64,000 nucleotides of DNA, taken from assembly GCA_013399015.1 (NCBI GenBank), contig VWZX01004704.1, forward strand, positions 186,001 to 250,000, given 5' to 3'. Below are positions 1-14,900 of the stretch, piece after piece; within the stretch, counting starts at the first letter, position 1, and every line of letters begins with the position of its first letter. The notes beneath the pieces were generated by a model, which was given only the letters and a program-made list of their open reading frames with translations, had not been told where the DNA came from and did not search any database. The translations under genes were made by a program, and so were the position numbers. Origin of the DNA: Galbula dea. Lineage: Eukaryota; Chordata; Aves; Piciformes; Galbulidae.

Positions 1-3000
1 GTATTTTTAACAGCATTCACTGTCATTTAAGACATTTCTTCTCCATTAAAAGCATTATTTTCTAATATTTTCTCCCCCAGAGCTTCTGCAGAAGCTTAAT
101 TCTTCTTCCCCCAAAAGAAGTAAGATTTCTGTAAAAGACAAAGACATCATATACTTATGAAACTTATTTTTTAACTGGTTCATATCAGATCAGATTCTCT
201 AGTGGAGGCCCAGCTTTCTCTTGTGTTTTCAGACCAATTATTTTGTTATTTTAAATATGCCAGACTGCAAAGGGAAGTTGAAAAAAAATAAAAATCCCAA
301 CAAAATGAAAACGAAACAGGGCTACTGCAAGATACTACTGATAGTGGGCAAAAAGCCACTACTTGCATTTTTAATGTTGAGACAATCGATAAAACCACGA
401 GTGTCCAGAGCAATCTAAATGTAGAAAAAGCTACTATGGTACCTCCTGAGAAAGCTGCATAGGCATGTCTCCTATACAGAAATACACAAGTTCTGACACC
501 ATTTCGAGTCAGTGATGTACAAACCCCTCAAAATACATGAGATTTCACCACTATGAGAGTAGTAAGATAACATACACAGCTGGGTGCAACTGCTGCGATT
601 GGCCCCTCTCCCAGAACCAGGAAGGCAGCTTCTCTCATACATACATTCTCTCCATGCTCCCATAAAGCATAGACTCTACCGTGCTTCAAGCAGAAGGAAC
701 TTAAGCACCTTTATAGTTTTCTCCTCTACAGAGTCACACCCTTTTCCAAGTTGTTGGGAGCTTTCCAGGCTAAAGATTAAAGAGCAACCTTAATTTGTAG
801 TTGGCAACTGCTTCACAGTCTTCCTTAAACTCTCTCCCGTAAAACGAGTTTGTGATTCTAGATTTGTCCTTATAGACTGAAGAGTGCTTTGAGATGTAAA
901 CAAGTTTCATGTGCAAGTCTTCCAGGCCTCAAGAGACACAATCATCTACTGCATCAACTGACAGATTTGGAAGACACTCGCCTTCTTCATTTGTGGGTTT
1001 CAAAAGCCTGTCAGCTTTTACTTCACTCCAGAACAATTAGTCAATTTAATGAAATTATTACCTAAGAGGTAATATTCTTTTATTAAATTTCATTTACTAA
1101 TAAAGGAAATTACCTTTATTGTCACCATGGCTACAACAGTATTACCAAGCACTTGAAAACATACCCAGTGGTGTCTTCTGACTACCCACCATGTGTCATC
1201 ACCATCTACTGAAGATAAATGTAGTTGTGGTGAAGCAAAGCAATAGGAATCAAACAAGAATTGGGTGCAGGTTCTTTGTTCTCTCCTTCCCTTTTTCCCT
1301 TCATTCTGTGCAACTACTTTCCTCTGCACTTCAACATATTTAGCCTCCTATTCCACTATAAAATCCTGCACTTGAAGAGTGATACCCCATGCTAATAGGG
1401 TTTGCAACATTATGCTACCAAGCACAACAACATTATGCAATACAGTGTTCAGCTCTGTTAAGTATTTGCTTGTTCAGCTGCATTGGCACACACGAGTGCA
1501 GCATGCTGTTAACATTACCACAGTTTTACCATGGGACCACAAAGACAAACGTCAGGAGACAGCAGTGACTAGGTACAACTGCTAATCCCACTTGTACCCA
1601 AATAGGGCTTGAGCATTCAGACAGGACCTCAGAATCCCTTCTCAGTCCAAATATCTTCTGAACCTCAGAGCTCTGTTTACATCTGCTCAACTGTAGGCCT
1701 AGAAAGACTGCCAGGACCGCAGCAATACTGGCTTTCTTGGCAGTGTGCAGTGTCATTTTTAAGACCATGGCAAAACAGCCAGCTCAGACACCACCCTGCC
1801 GATTGTTCTCACATAGTTGTGCAATGATTCTGGTAACATCCTTTCATCTAGGAAACTGGAATGTGATGACCTTGAGGGAGGGAACAAATGGCAGAAGAAG
1901 AGAGAATTACTGGAATCAAGTTCTTCAAAAGACTAGAAAACTAGAACCCGTTATCAGAGCAACTGATCTAAAGTCCCTTATGGGTCCTGTAAATGGCTTA
2001 AACTAGCTACTGACAGACCTATACTGGAATTAGAGGATTAACTAATAACTTCTCCTTTGCTTTTATACCCTTTTGCAAGTTTTGTAATCATAACAAAATT
2101 GCTCTTGCAATTTAGCAAAAATGCTTCCTTGTTGTAATAGACTAGGCATCAATTAATCTAAACACCAGAAGTATACTCTGAAGAACATGCTGCCGCTGTA
2201 TCAGAAGTAAAGGTCACGTGCTACCTAAAAGGGAGAAACTCTCCCTTTACCACCTTCAACTCAGAGCTGTAGCTGTGTGGAGCCAGCAGAGAAATAAAAA
2301 AGAATGGAGAAAACAAAAGCAACAATTGCCTGTACTTGGATAGCTAGGATAGGCTGAATATTTATAGCTAATGGTTTGAGAAGAGGAACGTGCTTTTACT
2401 TGACATAACCTTCTATAGTACAAGATAACAGGAAGTCACATAAAATTGGTATTTTTCATTTTCAAGCTGACATTTGCTTTTCTGCACACCTTAAGTGCAG
2501 AATAGATGGTACAGAGTTGTAGCCTTCCTATCCTACGTACTAATAATCAATAATCAAGTGTGAACTCCCAGATCATCAGCAGCTTTGCTGTGGAAGTCAC
2601 TTGGAGCTCCTCTTAAACCTCTGCTCCAAGGCATTTCCCGTAACATCATCGTTGTTATCTACCAAGAATGCCAGATACACTCTTCTGCATTTATAAACCC
2701 TAAGCAACTTATGTCTAGACTTAACAGAAGACAAGTCAGGCTTTATAGTATTTTTCTGCAGTAGAAGAGCTCTGTATCACCAGCTGAACCAATACAGTAA
2801 GTAATGGCTGACTGACAGCAGTGTTTTTACCATTGTTTCAATACTTAACACATACTTTCCAATACGAACAGAAAACTTCTAAAATAAGCTTCAAAAGATG
2901 GTGTTTCTAGATTTGTGCTGAGGGAGAGCAGTTATCTTCTCTAGTATTTAACCATATGGCACATCAAATCTCACAAATATGTAAGGCAAGCAATATTCTT

Positions 3001-5277
3001 TTAAAAAAATGCAGCTAGCATCACTCTGGGGAAAAAAATTCCAACACCCTAAAGAAAGCACCCCACTATGAATCTAAAGACACATAAAATGCATACTCCC
3101 CACATTCCTAGCAAAAAGTAAATTAGTATTTCTGCCCTGACAGATTCTCAAAAGCTACAAGAATGATACACTTGTGAGGGCTCCTGCTTTAGAGGTCATA
3201 CCGCTCAGAAAGACACAAGTTAAAGTGAAAGCATCATCTAGGAGATACTTAAACAAATTTATTCTCTAAGCAATAATTATGTTGATACTTACCAGTTACC
3301 TTCAGGATAAAAGAGGGCTGCACATTGCCCCACACCAAATCTAAACTCCTCTTGCAATGGGTCTATCAATGAGGCACATAAACAGAGAAACTCATTATCC
3401 TCACTGCTCTTTACATTATAGAAGTTCATGCTTTAACAGTCGAAATACTGCAAGGATTCTTAGACAACCTTTATTTGCAAAAGGCAGTTTAATAAATACA
3501 TAGCAATATTATTGTTGCAATTAAAAACTTTTGCAAGGTGAGGATAAACAGGTTTTTTGGGGAAAAAAAGAAAGACAAACCAGATACTTCTTAGAGCTGA
3601 GACCTGCATAATTTCTCTGTTTTCTGTTACAAAAATAATCTCTACACTTGACAAAGAGTAAAGAAGCCCTAGAATTTGTGGAAGTTACTCTGCCACAAAG
3701 ATCTGATATATTTAACATTTCTGTCATCCATTAAGGCTAATGAATAAGCTGTCGTAGAGGTATTGGACTCAAAACAAAACTTAGTTCAACCAGGATGTAT
3801 TTGTTTTTCCCTCCTCTTATGATCTCTAGGCAGTAATTGCAAAGCAGCAACAAATCTGTCCTTCTGAACAATGCAACACTTCATCAGCAAGGCTTCCGGA
3901 GAAATAAAAGGCATGTAACATTGTACAGAGGATGCTGACTGACACTGAACTCCAGAGAGGCAAACCAACTTCAGATGGGAAAAAACAACAAGCAGGATTT
4001 TATCTGCTTGTCACACTAGAGATCACTGTCACCTGGATCTAAACAAAGATACTTGATGCAATATAAAGGGAGTTAGTATGTTTACATTTTTAATTAATTC
4101 TTATAAAAACTTCAAAGCAACATAGCAGGACACATCTTTAAAAAGGGTTCCTAAGCAGTGAAAGTGTTACGGGTATGTACAAGGTGCAACACAGCTCTTG
4201 TTAGTCAACAAATACCAGTTCACATTGGCTATGATGACATTATTGTATATTCATTCATTAACTAATCTTGTAGCTGTTTGATGCAGAGTTTTCATCTTGT
4301 AGTCTTAATTTAACTTTTTTTGGTTGTTGTTGCCAACACAGACAACAAGGCTAAACTGAACAATTTTATGCCTTTTTCTTACATACCAACTGAAGCATCT
4401 TTCCGTTTAATGACGAAATGAGAAATTTAGAATAATTGAAAACTCTTAATATGAATAGATTGCTATTCAGTACTTGCAGAGTCATTACATTTATGATCCA
4501 TATTTATTGCTGCAATTACTCAATCTCTCAGGAACAGCTCATGCTGTAACTATGAAAGCTGGAACTGAGGGTGTTCCGTTACGTGATCAACTAAATGAAA
4601 GTATTTACTAGCAGAGATCTGTAATAATGCTGGGAGAACTTGTGAAGATATACTCTGATAGTAGTACACTACCTCTGATAAGACTCAGTGTTTATCTTAC
4701 AACAAGTAGGTTTTGATGAGAAGCTGGAGCATATCAAAGACATCTTTTTTATCACTGCAAGAAGTAAAGAAGATTAGTGCAAATTAATCTTAGTATCAGA
4801 TCCATAAGGCATCTTTGAGATGAAAACACCCAATTAATTCTTTGCACAAGAGTTACACTTTAAGTCTTTAATGTAATTTGTTTTGCACTGTTTTTCAAGC
4901 TTGTCCAGTCTTACAAACTCTAGCCAGCGCTGAGGTGCTGGAGAGGAGAAGCATTTTATCACCTATCTATCGACACATATACCACCCTTATTTTGTGGCA
5001 AAGTAACTTCTCTTGGTATAGCTTATTTCAGCCAAGAAAGGGATTTATCTGGCAGTAAGTTTACCCTGACAAATACCACAGATTTATTGATATTAGCATA
5101 ACCTCAGCAAGAATACTTGCTAGGAGGGCTATCAATTTTGTAGCACTGCTTATTTGGGCAGGTTTCTTGCCCTCTTCTCTTCTGACAGCTACAATCTAGG
5201 GAACCTAGTAAACCTTTTCCCTCCCTTGTACAAATGCTTTCCCAAGACTAAACATGTTATTTTTTTTTGTCCTTTTT

Positions 5278-5372
5278 AGAAGAAGGAAAAAACCCCGAGA
5301 ACAAAAAACCACCACAAACCAAAAAAAACCCCAAAAACCAACCACACCAACAATGAAAAAAAAAATAAAACC
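5278..5372 (+). repeat. A/C-rich low-complexity tract
   Basis: Runs of A alternate with CC to CCCC almost without G or T on the plus strand. It is followed at 5401-5460 by an imperfect TG-rich microsatellite. It produces spurious open frames on both strands. Confidence 0.9.
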
Positions 5373-7672
5373 CAAGCTAACTAAAAGAAGGTACCTGGTT
5401 AACCAAGTGATTGTGTGGATTACGATAGTGTGCATATGTATGTGCATGTGTATATGTGAAAGGACATCCAAGCAGCAGAACTCAACCTACTTTTTCAGGA
5501 AACAATGCTGAAAGGCATTTTATAACCTGAGCACTAATGCTTACTGACTATTGCTACTTACTTAAGTAAAAACTGAACCTCTGTACTCATCTAGAATAAA
5601 AAGAGTTTGTGGAAGTCCTTGATTATGCAAGCTCACTAAGATTCTTACCAGACATACACATAATTAAAGGCCAACCATCACGGAAAACAGAAAAAAATAG
5701 AAAAAGGAATCACAATCCATTATGAAGCCATAGAGAACAAAGTGACACCATCACGTCCTGCTCCCCAAACAGAAGGTGAGATGGCTAAATACATCCAACA
5801 TGGAAAGGATATGAACCAAGCTGCAGCATTTCATGGTTGCTATTCTGAGAGCACCAGCACCAATGACAGTAAAGGTAACGCAGTATTTCATTAGCATGGA
5901 TGGAGTTTTTTCACAACATACCTTGCTATCAGTGGGCCAAACAGAAGAAAATGATAATTTCTACTTCAAAAAGCACAGATTTTCAGACATTTGGAAGTGT
6001 TTAAAGAAAAATAAACCAGTGATGAAAACTTGGATACAGATATAATTTTCTAGAAGTTTGTTTCTTCAAGTCAGAATGATGCTTAAAAATATAAAACCTT
6101 GTAAATTTTTCCACATTAAAACCCCCTTGGTTTTGCAAAGGCTTACACTTCCATTCTGTTTATTATTCCTACGTTTCTGTCTTTTGGTTGGCTGTTTCAG
6201 TGGAAGATATAATTCAGCATACTCTGTTTTGGAAATAAGCATTTTTTAAGTCTCAACCAGGAATTCAATATTCTTCTGCTGATTTAACAGATTCTCCAGT
6301 AAGTTTTCAGAAGCTAAGTTGCTTCCTGAGGGCTTACAAAGATCTTTTGCAATGTTAACATAATAAGTCAAGTTGTTTTCTGGACACTGTATTTGTAAAT
6401 ATCTCATCATTTAAAAAACCCCAAGGCAGTCAATTCCTTTTTGAGAAGTCATAAAAAGCACTACTAGCATTTTACTGTCACAAACGTGTTTTTCATACAA
6501 GATATAGAAAATTCCTCTTTATGGCTTCTCCTGTAAAGCACAAGTCAAGCATGACTTCTGACAGCATTTGCACAATGAAAAAAAAATAGCACTTTGTTTT
6601 TGATTAACCAAGTAGCAGAAAGAAACAGCATAACTTAAGAGTATCTGGCTGGAAGTAAGTGTAAGATTTGGAACAAACTAGTACCTATTTAAAGGCTATA
6701 GTATATAAACTGAAAACTAGATAAAGTAGAGTGAGATTTTAAACTAAAAAACATTAGAACACTAGACAAAATTCCAGTTCAATGCTGATTAAATGGAACA
6801 TTTTTACCTTTTAAGGAAAAGTTGCACTAAAGAAAGAGAAGGAGACCATGTTGATGTTAAAAATGCTGTAACAGATGTTTAAGGACCTGGGATGGTAATA
6901 CCCACTAGAGATGATTTTAGAAGGCTTGTAACATCATCTGTCAGAAACAAGATTCACAATATGAACTCATATCCTAAGGCAGAAAGGGGACAAGACCAAA
7001 TTCATGTGCAAAATCCTGCCAAAACCAGCATTCACCTAACACAACAATAGAAACATCACTTCCTACAGCAACGTATGCTGTCAGCCTCAGGAAAAAAAAG
7101 TGATTTAAAATAGCTCAAAAACAAGATGAAGGTTTAAAGTCAGGTTTTAATTACAGATTTCTAACCTTTCAGAATACTTTTCCTATCTCATTGTTTTAAG
7201 TCCCAGGGACAAGGTGGCTCCACATGTACCAACCTGTTTCCTCTTGACTTTGACTTTGCACATGTGAGCACTTCTTTTCAGATGCAGATTTTCATTACAC
7301 TTCTTCAGAGAAGTATTACACACAATTATACAATGTAACCTGAGATTGCACAGAGATTATTAAAATTTATGGGTTAGAATACCATACTCCCTCAGGTTTA
7401 CATTATAAAGCACCAGATCACACAAGAAAATTGCCAAGAGAATCTGCTAAAACATTCAGAAACTTAAACTAGAATGATTCCTTAACTCAGTGCTATTATC
7501 ACTGTTTAAAAGCTCAAACTCTAGTATTTAACAAACCAGTTGAGAGAAAAGACTAGTTTTTTTCTGCAGTGCTGCTGGGGACATGGAATCCAGGTTTGAA
7601 ACAAGCTTGGAAATGGGAAGAGTCTTTAGACTTCATGTTTAGTCTGGGGTCACCAGAAGGACCAAGCACCTT

Positions 7673-7687
7673 CCACTAGGGGCCACT
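7673..7687 (+). promoter_or_regulatory. CTCF-like motif, forward
   Basis: ccactaggggccact resembles the CTCF core ccaccagggggcgct at most positions, with one mismatch in the G run. It abuts the inverted repeat at 7686. Binding is inferred only. Confidence 0.4.
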
Positions 7688-7755
7688 GCTGCACAGAGGA
7701 AGTACCTCTGTGGTACCCGAGGGTGGCCGCCGACTCCCTCCCCTCTGTGCAGCAG
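7686..7755. repeat. Inverted repeat, 14-base perfect arms
   Basis: ctgctgcacagagg (7686-7699) and its exact reverse complement cctctgtgcagcag (7742-7755) are separated by 42 bases. The intervening DNA is GC-rich (gggtggccgccgactccctc), unlike the surrounding intron. A hairpin is possible on either strand. Confidence 0.85.
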
Positions 7756-8700
7756 CAACCTGCTGTTAGGATGTGCTCCCCTTGAGAAAACCTATACCAC
7801 ATCACATTAGAGCCATGCTCAATTCATCCAGCAGACGCTAAGGAACCACTGACTGGATAGCTAAGTGACGTTATTTATTCTTCTGATGCACTTGTGTGCT
7901 TCCAGAATTCACTGCTGAGATACGCTACAAATGAGAGGAGAAGCCCCGTGTAAGAGCCAGTGCACTTGAAAGCATTGAGAGAATCAAAAGAGCTCATGTT
8001 CGTTGGCCATATGGCAGCAGCATTAGCAATGATTTCTTTTAGAAGAAGCAGTGAAGGGCTTGGCTCATGACTGTTCTGATTTAATCTCATGCCTATGGCT
8101 TTTTAACAAGACCGTATGCAGGGGATTTGTGTGGATTACATGGCTACTAAGTATGGAGCCACTGCAGAGGTGATGGTAAAAATGCTCAGTGCTTTAAAGG
8201 AGAGAGAAAACCAGTTAAATTTGATTTTAAAAATTGGCAATAGTAAAGCCAAGGAGATTCAGAAATGGAAAAAGGAGAAAAAATATGGCTCAGGCATTGA
8301 AAGGTCTCCAAGAAACAAAAATTTACTCTAATACTAAGTATCTGTCATTGCTTTTGCTATCAAGCTAAACAGTTCCAGTGGAATCTAAAGTCATGCCAAA
8401 AACCAGCTGGGTGCATGTATTGTGTACTCACTGAGTTTATATATACTGGTGAGATTGAAGCCTTTGGCATTTCCAAAGCCTAGAGGAGTATTTTTTATAC
8501 TTGCACTTTCTCATTTTGTTTGCAGCTACCATCAGCATAGAGAGAACTCCAAGGCAGCCTTCTTACACTATGAACTTCATCCTAAAAAGATGCAGCTCTC
8601 ATCATGAAGAGATGATGTCTCTTGATGTGACTGTAAAGATGCAATCTGTTAAAGAACTACCATTTAAAATATACTGAGTTAAAGTTCTTAAAAGAACTTT

Positions 8701-8950
8701 GGCCAGTTGTGTTGGAAGGGTCCTTTAAAGGCCATCTAGTCCAACTCCCCTGCAATAACGTCTTCAACTAGATCAGGTTGCTCAGAACCTCGTCCAACCG
8801 ATCTTCAATGTTTCCAGGGTAGGGCATCCACCACCTCTCCGGGCAACCTGTTCCAGTATTTCACCACCCTCATGGTAAAAAATGTCTTCCATATACCTAG
8901 TCGAAATCTACCCTTTTTAGTTTAAAACCATTTCCTGTTGTCCTGGAAGG
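8701..8950 (-). mobile_element. CR1 LINE 3' fragment
   Basis: The stretch from ttggaagggtcc and ccatctagtccaactcccc through catccaccacctctccgggc to agtttaaaaccatttcctgt is the reverse complement of the CR1 3' end. It is 5'-truncated, moderately diverged, and lies in SPTLC2 intron 9. Confidence 0.9.
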
Positions 8951-11900
8951 CAGCTATGAACATGTATGAATAGTTTACCGTAGGTTTTACTATGACCCTT
9001 CCTTCTAGCTTGCATTTTAGATTTCCTAATTAATCTGCATTTTGCAAAGCCAGCAGCTGTATTAACGTAATAACTGAAACACCATAGTCCTTTTTGCAAC
9101 ACAGAGTGACTGGCGTCTGCACTGAGATTGTAATTAAATAAAACAAGGGAAAAAAACAAACCCGCTCAACCTGCAAAAACTACACAAGGCACCAACAGTC
9201 AATTTTGCTGATCTTTGTAAAGTGAAACTCAATATAGTTCTGGGGAATACAGATTTTTAATAGCTTCATTGGTATGCAACATCACAGGTACACTAACTAG
9301 CATTTTTTAAACTACCAGGTATTTTCAGGACTGTCATAAAAATACAGCCAGTAGCTCATGCTTGAAAACAATCAATGTACTCTTTCAACTCTCTCTGATT
9401 TAAACTATGTGGGGGCTGGGAAGAGCCCTTAAACCCACCACAAACTATTACTCCAAAAAAGGAACAACATGCAACTCTTCGGCACATCCAACAGACAAGA
9501 TTATTTGTAATTTAATATGGAAACATTTCAGCTATCTTAATACCAGGATAATTCCTATGCAAGTCTGACATTTGAGACATGCCACATACTTGTCACTGAA
9601 GCGTGCGCATTTTTGTGTCCTTACTTGCAGTCCAGCAATTGATGCAGTGCCCATAACAGTACCCTCCCACACATTCACTCTGAGGTTGCTGAAGAGATTA
9701 TTTGCCCTCTGAATCTAGAGCTTCTTCATTTGATTGCTTCTTTGTTCTCCATACAATTCTCAGGAGTTCACAGCTAAAAGGACATCAACAGCCTATCTAA
9801 TCTGGCTGTGAGCAATTCAGCAAAATGCATGTGTTTACATTTGTCAGTCTTTAAAAGGGATCTTAAGAACCACCCAGATTGTAGCACTAACCTTCACAAG
9901 GTTTAACACTAACTGTAGTGCTTCCTCTTTGCCGTGCTCTCAAAAAAACCCCAACGAACCCTGCCCTTTCCCTTCGTATAGATAAGAAAGAGACACACAA
10001 CAGGGACAGGGAGCCATTAGCACCTCAGACTCCCCGTGTGTTAATTAGAGGAAATGATTTGCTGACCTCAAGCAGTCTGAAGTCTGCACAAGCAGTAGGT
10101 AGAGAAGAGAGATAGATTGTTTAGCGGAACATACATCCCCTTAGGCCTGCCTCTACAAGAAGTTCTGCTGGACCAATTATTCCCACAAAATCTGGAAATA
10201 CCTGGGTGCCAAAAAACTGGGTTATAGACAGCGTTCAAGGACTGCTGTGAAACTGGCTTTGCATATCAAGAGTTTTATTTAAGCCTAAAGTAAAAAACTG
10301 TCATGAGGCAAGCATTGTTTGCAGAAGTCTCAACTGCTAATCAGTTGGCATGGGGTGGAAGGGGAAACAAAAAGCAAACAAAAAAACCCCCACCCCCAAA
10401 CCTACACAGCTCTTCCATCTAGTAAATGAACTAATTCCCATTCACATTTACACAGGCTTTTATCTTATGTAAGACAACACACAAACTAAAAAGACTGCTC
10501 ACATTGTTTATTGTCAGCAGCCTCCTGATTTTAAAGATACAGAAATTACCAAATAGTAGATCCATATCGCCTAAATAATCCAAGTTAAGCATGTAAGAGA
10601 ACTACACCCTCAAATATAATGGCAAAACTTATTTATTGCAAGAACTAAGTTTCAAGAGGTGAGAAAGCACAATATACTCACTTGCCATTTCTCTTCATAC
10701 TCAAAAGGGCACCCTAACTTTGACCCCACAAGCCACCACAGTATTTTCCCACACAGAACTTTTCCAGAGGCTGAATTTTTGCAGAAAGCAACTTAAGTTC
10801 TCCCTAGAATATGATAACTAAGTAGAATAGCTGTATAGCCAGGACCAAGTAACTGTCCTGTGAGAGGAAGTGAGAACACGAGCACACTACCAGCTCAACT
10901 TCTCTGACAGTAGCTGAAGAATCTGCTGAGGAACAGTAGTATTACCTGCAACAAATAATTGCAAGACAAAGCATCAGTGAAGAAGAGACAGAAGGAAACG
11001 ACTCAAAACTTTGTACAGCACTAATAGGTTGGCAAGCCTGTATGGTAGATTGAAGCCACAGAGTGAAAAAACATCAGGAACACATACAAACACCACATTT
11101 CTTTACAAGCTAAGGAATGTGCAAGCTTTGACAAAACATATTATATAAAGGATGTTTATAATTTTCTTCCATGGAGATCTACTTCCATAAAGCTCAGTAG
11201 CTTTACAATGTAGCAACAAAGAGTGTGAATTACATTTTCCGTCTGTTTTGTGCAGATTGTTTTTCTACAACGGAAGCCAGTATCAAAGCTAACTGTTCTT
11301 TGGGATTTTAAACACAACGGCTTAAGCATGAGAAGAACAAAAATCCCACCACTGCAAGAAGTCCTTCCATCTCCAAAGTTCATTTACAATGGTAGCACAA
11401 AATTTCTGCTGAAGTTGTTCAACTCAAGAGAGAAAACAAAAAGTGGCATTTATTGTACTATTATATAACATTGGCAGAAGTTTGGCCATGCTGCCAGCTG
11501 TTACGCTAGACTTCACCTCACATGATATGGCACAGATGTTCCCTACATCTATAGACTACTAGAAATAGCATAGTAAGTCACATTTCTTCTCCTGGAATAC
11601 AAAAAGGCTGTAGTGCACAGCAGCTTTTCCAAGAAAAACCACAATGCTCAAGTTTAATAGGTCTGATCTACACAGACAACACTTAAAACAAACGCACTTC
11701 AAACATGTAAGACATTACTACTATAGAAAAAAGTAGATGGCTTGTACAGCCCTCATGGCCACATGTTAAGAGTACTCTAAAAACTGAACAAAGTCACTGA
11801 ACATTTGCAACCTGTATTAGTCAAAATTTTGCTATAAAATATCTTCCCAGTGTCCCCTACACAGACTTTGATGAACCCACTAATCTCACTGAATACATCA

Positions 11901-14900
11901 AACCCAAAACTTAAGCAATCTTATGATGTACAACACGAATCTAGGACTCTGCCTGAGCTCCCGTAGTTCCTCTCACCGCTCCAATAAATACCATTACAAC
12001 AGAAGTATCAAAACCCCTGGACCTTACACACACACTTCCCAGATCAGAGTGTAATTCCTCCAGTTTACCAGTTACCTACAGAGCTTCCATGAAGATACTG
12101 TTATGAAAACCATGATGAATTGTCGAAAGAATTCAATCCTGAAGACAAAAACAAACAATTGTAGGGGAATAATTTCCTATCTACATAGCACCTTCCAAAG
12201 GTTTTTCCCTTGGCAGTAAAATTTCCAAGTAAACAATATACCAAAACACATGGACTCAACCTTTTTGTTGAGGTGTACCTTTTTGTGAAGACTTTAATCC
12301 ATTCCCATAAGAGGTCCTGCACATCTCAAGTTTCTCCTTTGACAAAAATACTTACAGCTAAGAAGTTCATCTCATGACAAAAGCTATAGACGGTAAATTT
12401 GTCACCATGTCAGAGCTGTCCACATCTGCCTCTACCTCTGGTATAGCAGCCATACTTGTCCTTCTCCAGCATGCTCTCAGATTTACCCTTAAACTCTGCA
12501 ATAATTTCAACAGGAAGGGTGTTGAGCCTTTCCATGTTACTAAGCTGTATTTGGCAAGCAGCTCCTGGTAGCTTGCCACCTGGAAGGGCAGTGAGGTGGA
12601 AGAGTGGGCTTTGTGCCTGAAAAGGCCCAAATCCCAGAGACCTTGTCTCTGCTGTGACTTTTATAGACTTGTTTTTCCTGCACAGCTCTATTTTCCAAGG
12701 ATCTTAGAAAGATCAAAGCTGTGCTTATAAACCCCACAACTCTGTACAATGCCAGGTCCTGAACAAAAAGTTACTTGTCGGGAATACACTAATAACCCTA
12801 GAAAAGACAAACTATTTTCAATAAAGACTGGAGGTAACATAGCATTCTGCTTCCAGCTGTTGGTACAGACAGTTATCCTGTAAGAGTATCACATCTCCTT
12901 GCACATAGTTCTGGAGAGGCTACTTGCAGGACAAATGAGTTCTCTCCACTGCCCATTTAGGGCCCAAGTTTGGCAACTCACACAATACAATATTAAGCTG
13001 ACTGGTAGGAAGGCAAGGTTGAAGTTTCAGAATTATCTTACCAGCTTGTCTGCTTCCCCCCTCCCCCCCCTTTTTTTTTAAATTTGAAATCCCAGTGTCC
13101 ACAGACAAACAGTTAAGAAATCTTAAGAGCTGTTAGCCAAGATGAACCTGAGAAGCATGCATACTCTAATACATTTTCCTCCAGGTAGATAGCCTTGTAA
13201 CAACTTTTCCACTATGCAACAATTAGGCAATAACCTGAGCATTAACAGAAGCTTACTTGTGGCAGGAAAATGCTCCACAGGTTCATTTATCCTCTTCTTG
13301 ACAAGCCAATTTGTCCAGAGCAGAACTCTGCAGTTGAAGCTAGACAGTCTAGATTGTGCACAATCTTATTTAAAGTCATCTCAAATTTTTCAACTAGCCT
13401 TATGCTCTCAAAATATGTTAACTGGCATGCAGGTTTTTCAGACAGCCTCTTCCTTCAAAGATTAAATCTGTGCTATTTGAAGAAGTTTATTAATTTTGGG
13501 GCATTAGCAAACATCCGCACACTAAAAGGACTGAAGTACAAATTGTAGATTGTCAAGATTGTCCATGTTTGGGAATTTATGGTATATCAACTACCCTGAT
13601 GTGAAATGGCAAAAGCCAAGCACATTTTACATTAGAACCCAATAAGGTAGGCAAAAGACAGTAGTTCAGTACCCACAGTAGGGGCACACAGTCCATAGAA
13701 AGGGCTTCAACTACAGACTGTTGCTTGTTTCCAAAGAAGCCAGAAACATTTACATTACATGCACTTGAAATTTTGCTATGTGTCTGTATACTGCAGACGC
13801 TATTGTAATACTAGTATTAATTTTTCTACACAGAAAGTAGCTGCAGTTGCCAGGGCTGATGATAGGGAGCAGTGCTTATGTGGGTCATTTAGGCATGTTC
13901 AAAAAAAACTCTGCTCACATATTATACCAGGAACCATAAGCTCTTTCATACTACACAGTGTGCACATCACCTAATTTGTGATTATTCCTACTCAAATGCT
14001 TTACCTTAACAGTCATACTGACTTATAAGCATTTTTGTCACACTACTGTTAACAATAAAAGCTACTGAGCTGCTCTCCAGTATTTTCTCTGTTCCCTGTA
14101 CAAGCAACACACCAGCATTCTGTCAGGCACCTCAAGCGCTATTGAGTGAAAAAGCAAGCCACATGTTTTAAATCAAATGTGACATAAGAAATGAAGAAAA
14201 ATGAAATTACTTCAACAAATCCACATTCCTAGCTGTGCTTCTGCTGTGATGATCAGTGTTTAGGCTACAAAGATATAGGATGACAGCTCACACCTGAAGA
14301 GAAATGGCAAGAACCAGAATGATAGAAGACCAAAGCAGGTGTACATCTGTAAAGGTTTATGAGCTCTTGTACGAACACCACAACGTCAATTAAAGTCCAA
14401 AAGAAGATCTACAGAAGAATTCTCACATTCCAATGCACAACTCAAAGGGTACAGCTCTGCTAATGTCTGCAAGCACTCTTTAAAGAGCCAAAGGCTGAAA
14501 GATTTTTCCTGCCCAGCTCAGGTTAAAGCTATTTTTCTGGAGACTTGCCATGCTCTGTGGGAGGGAGGTTGGGGTGCAGCAACAAGCTGGATTTAAAAGA
14601 TCCCCAGCTGGAAGCACAAATACAGAGAGTGATGTTTAAAACTGTTAGCCCCCTAGAGAGAAGCAGGAAACTCTCTTTATGACCCCCAGAGTATTTGTTT
14701 TTCCAACAGCTTCCCAGCACAGCTTGACAGTCTCAAGGGCAGCAACAGAAAAAGTTTTAACTTTGCTCAGATTAGTTTTGACTGGTCCCTGGGTTCGCAA
14801 GGTGATAATTTAACACCTCATTAACAAGCGCATTATTGGATGAAATTCAAATGAACTGCTTTTAATGCTAATTGAATGTTTTCAACCTCAGTCTGCACAA

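Noticed and set aside
5205..5511. Open frames on both strands near 5.3 kb
   Set aside because: They are produced by the A/C-rich tract and the TG-rich stretch, not by a gene.
9600..9690. Short minus-strand segment with acceptor-like ctcttcag and donor-like GTAAGG, considered as a missing SPTLC2 exon
   Set aside because: Its translation (NLRVNVWEGTVMGTASIAGL) does not match any SPTLC2 segment.
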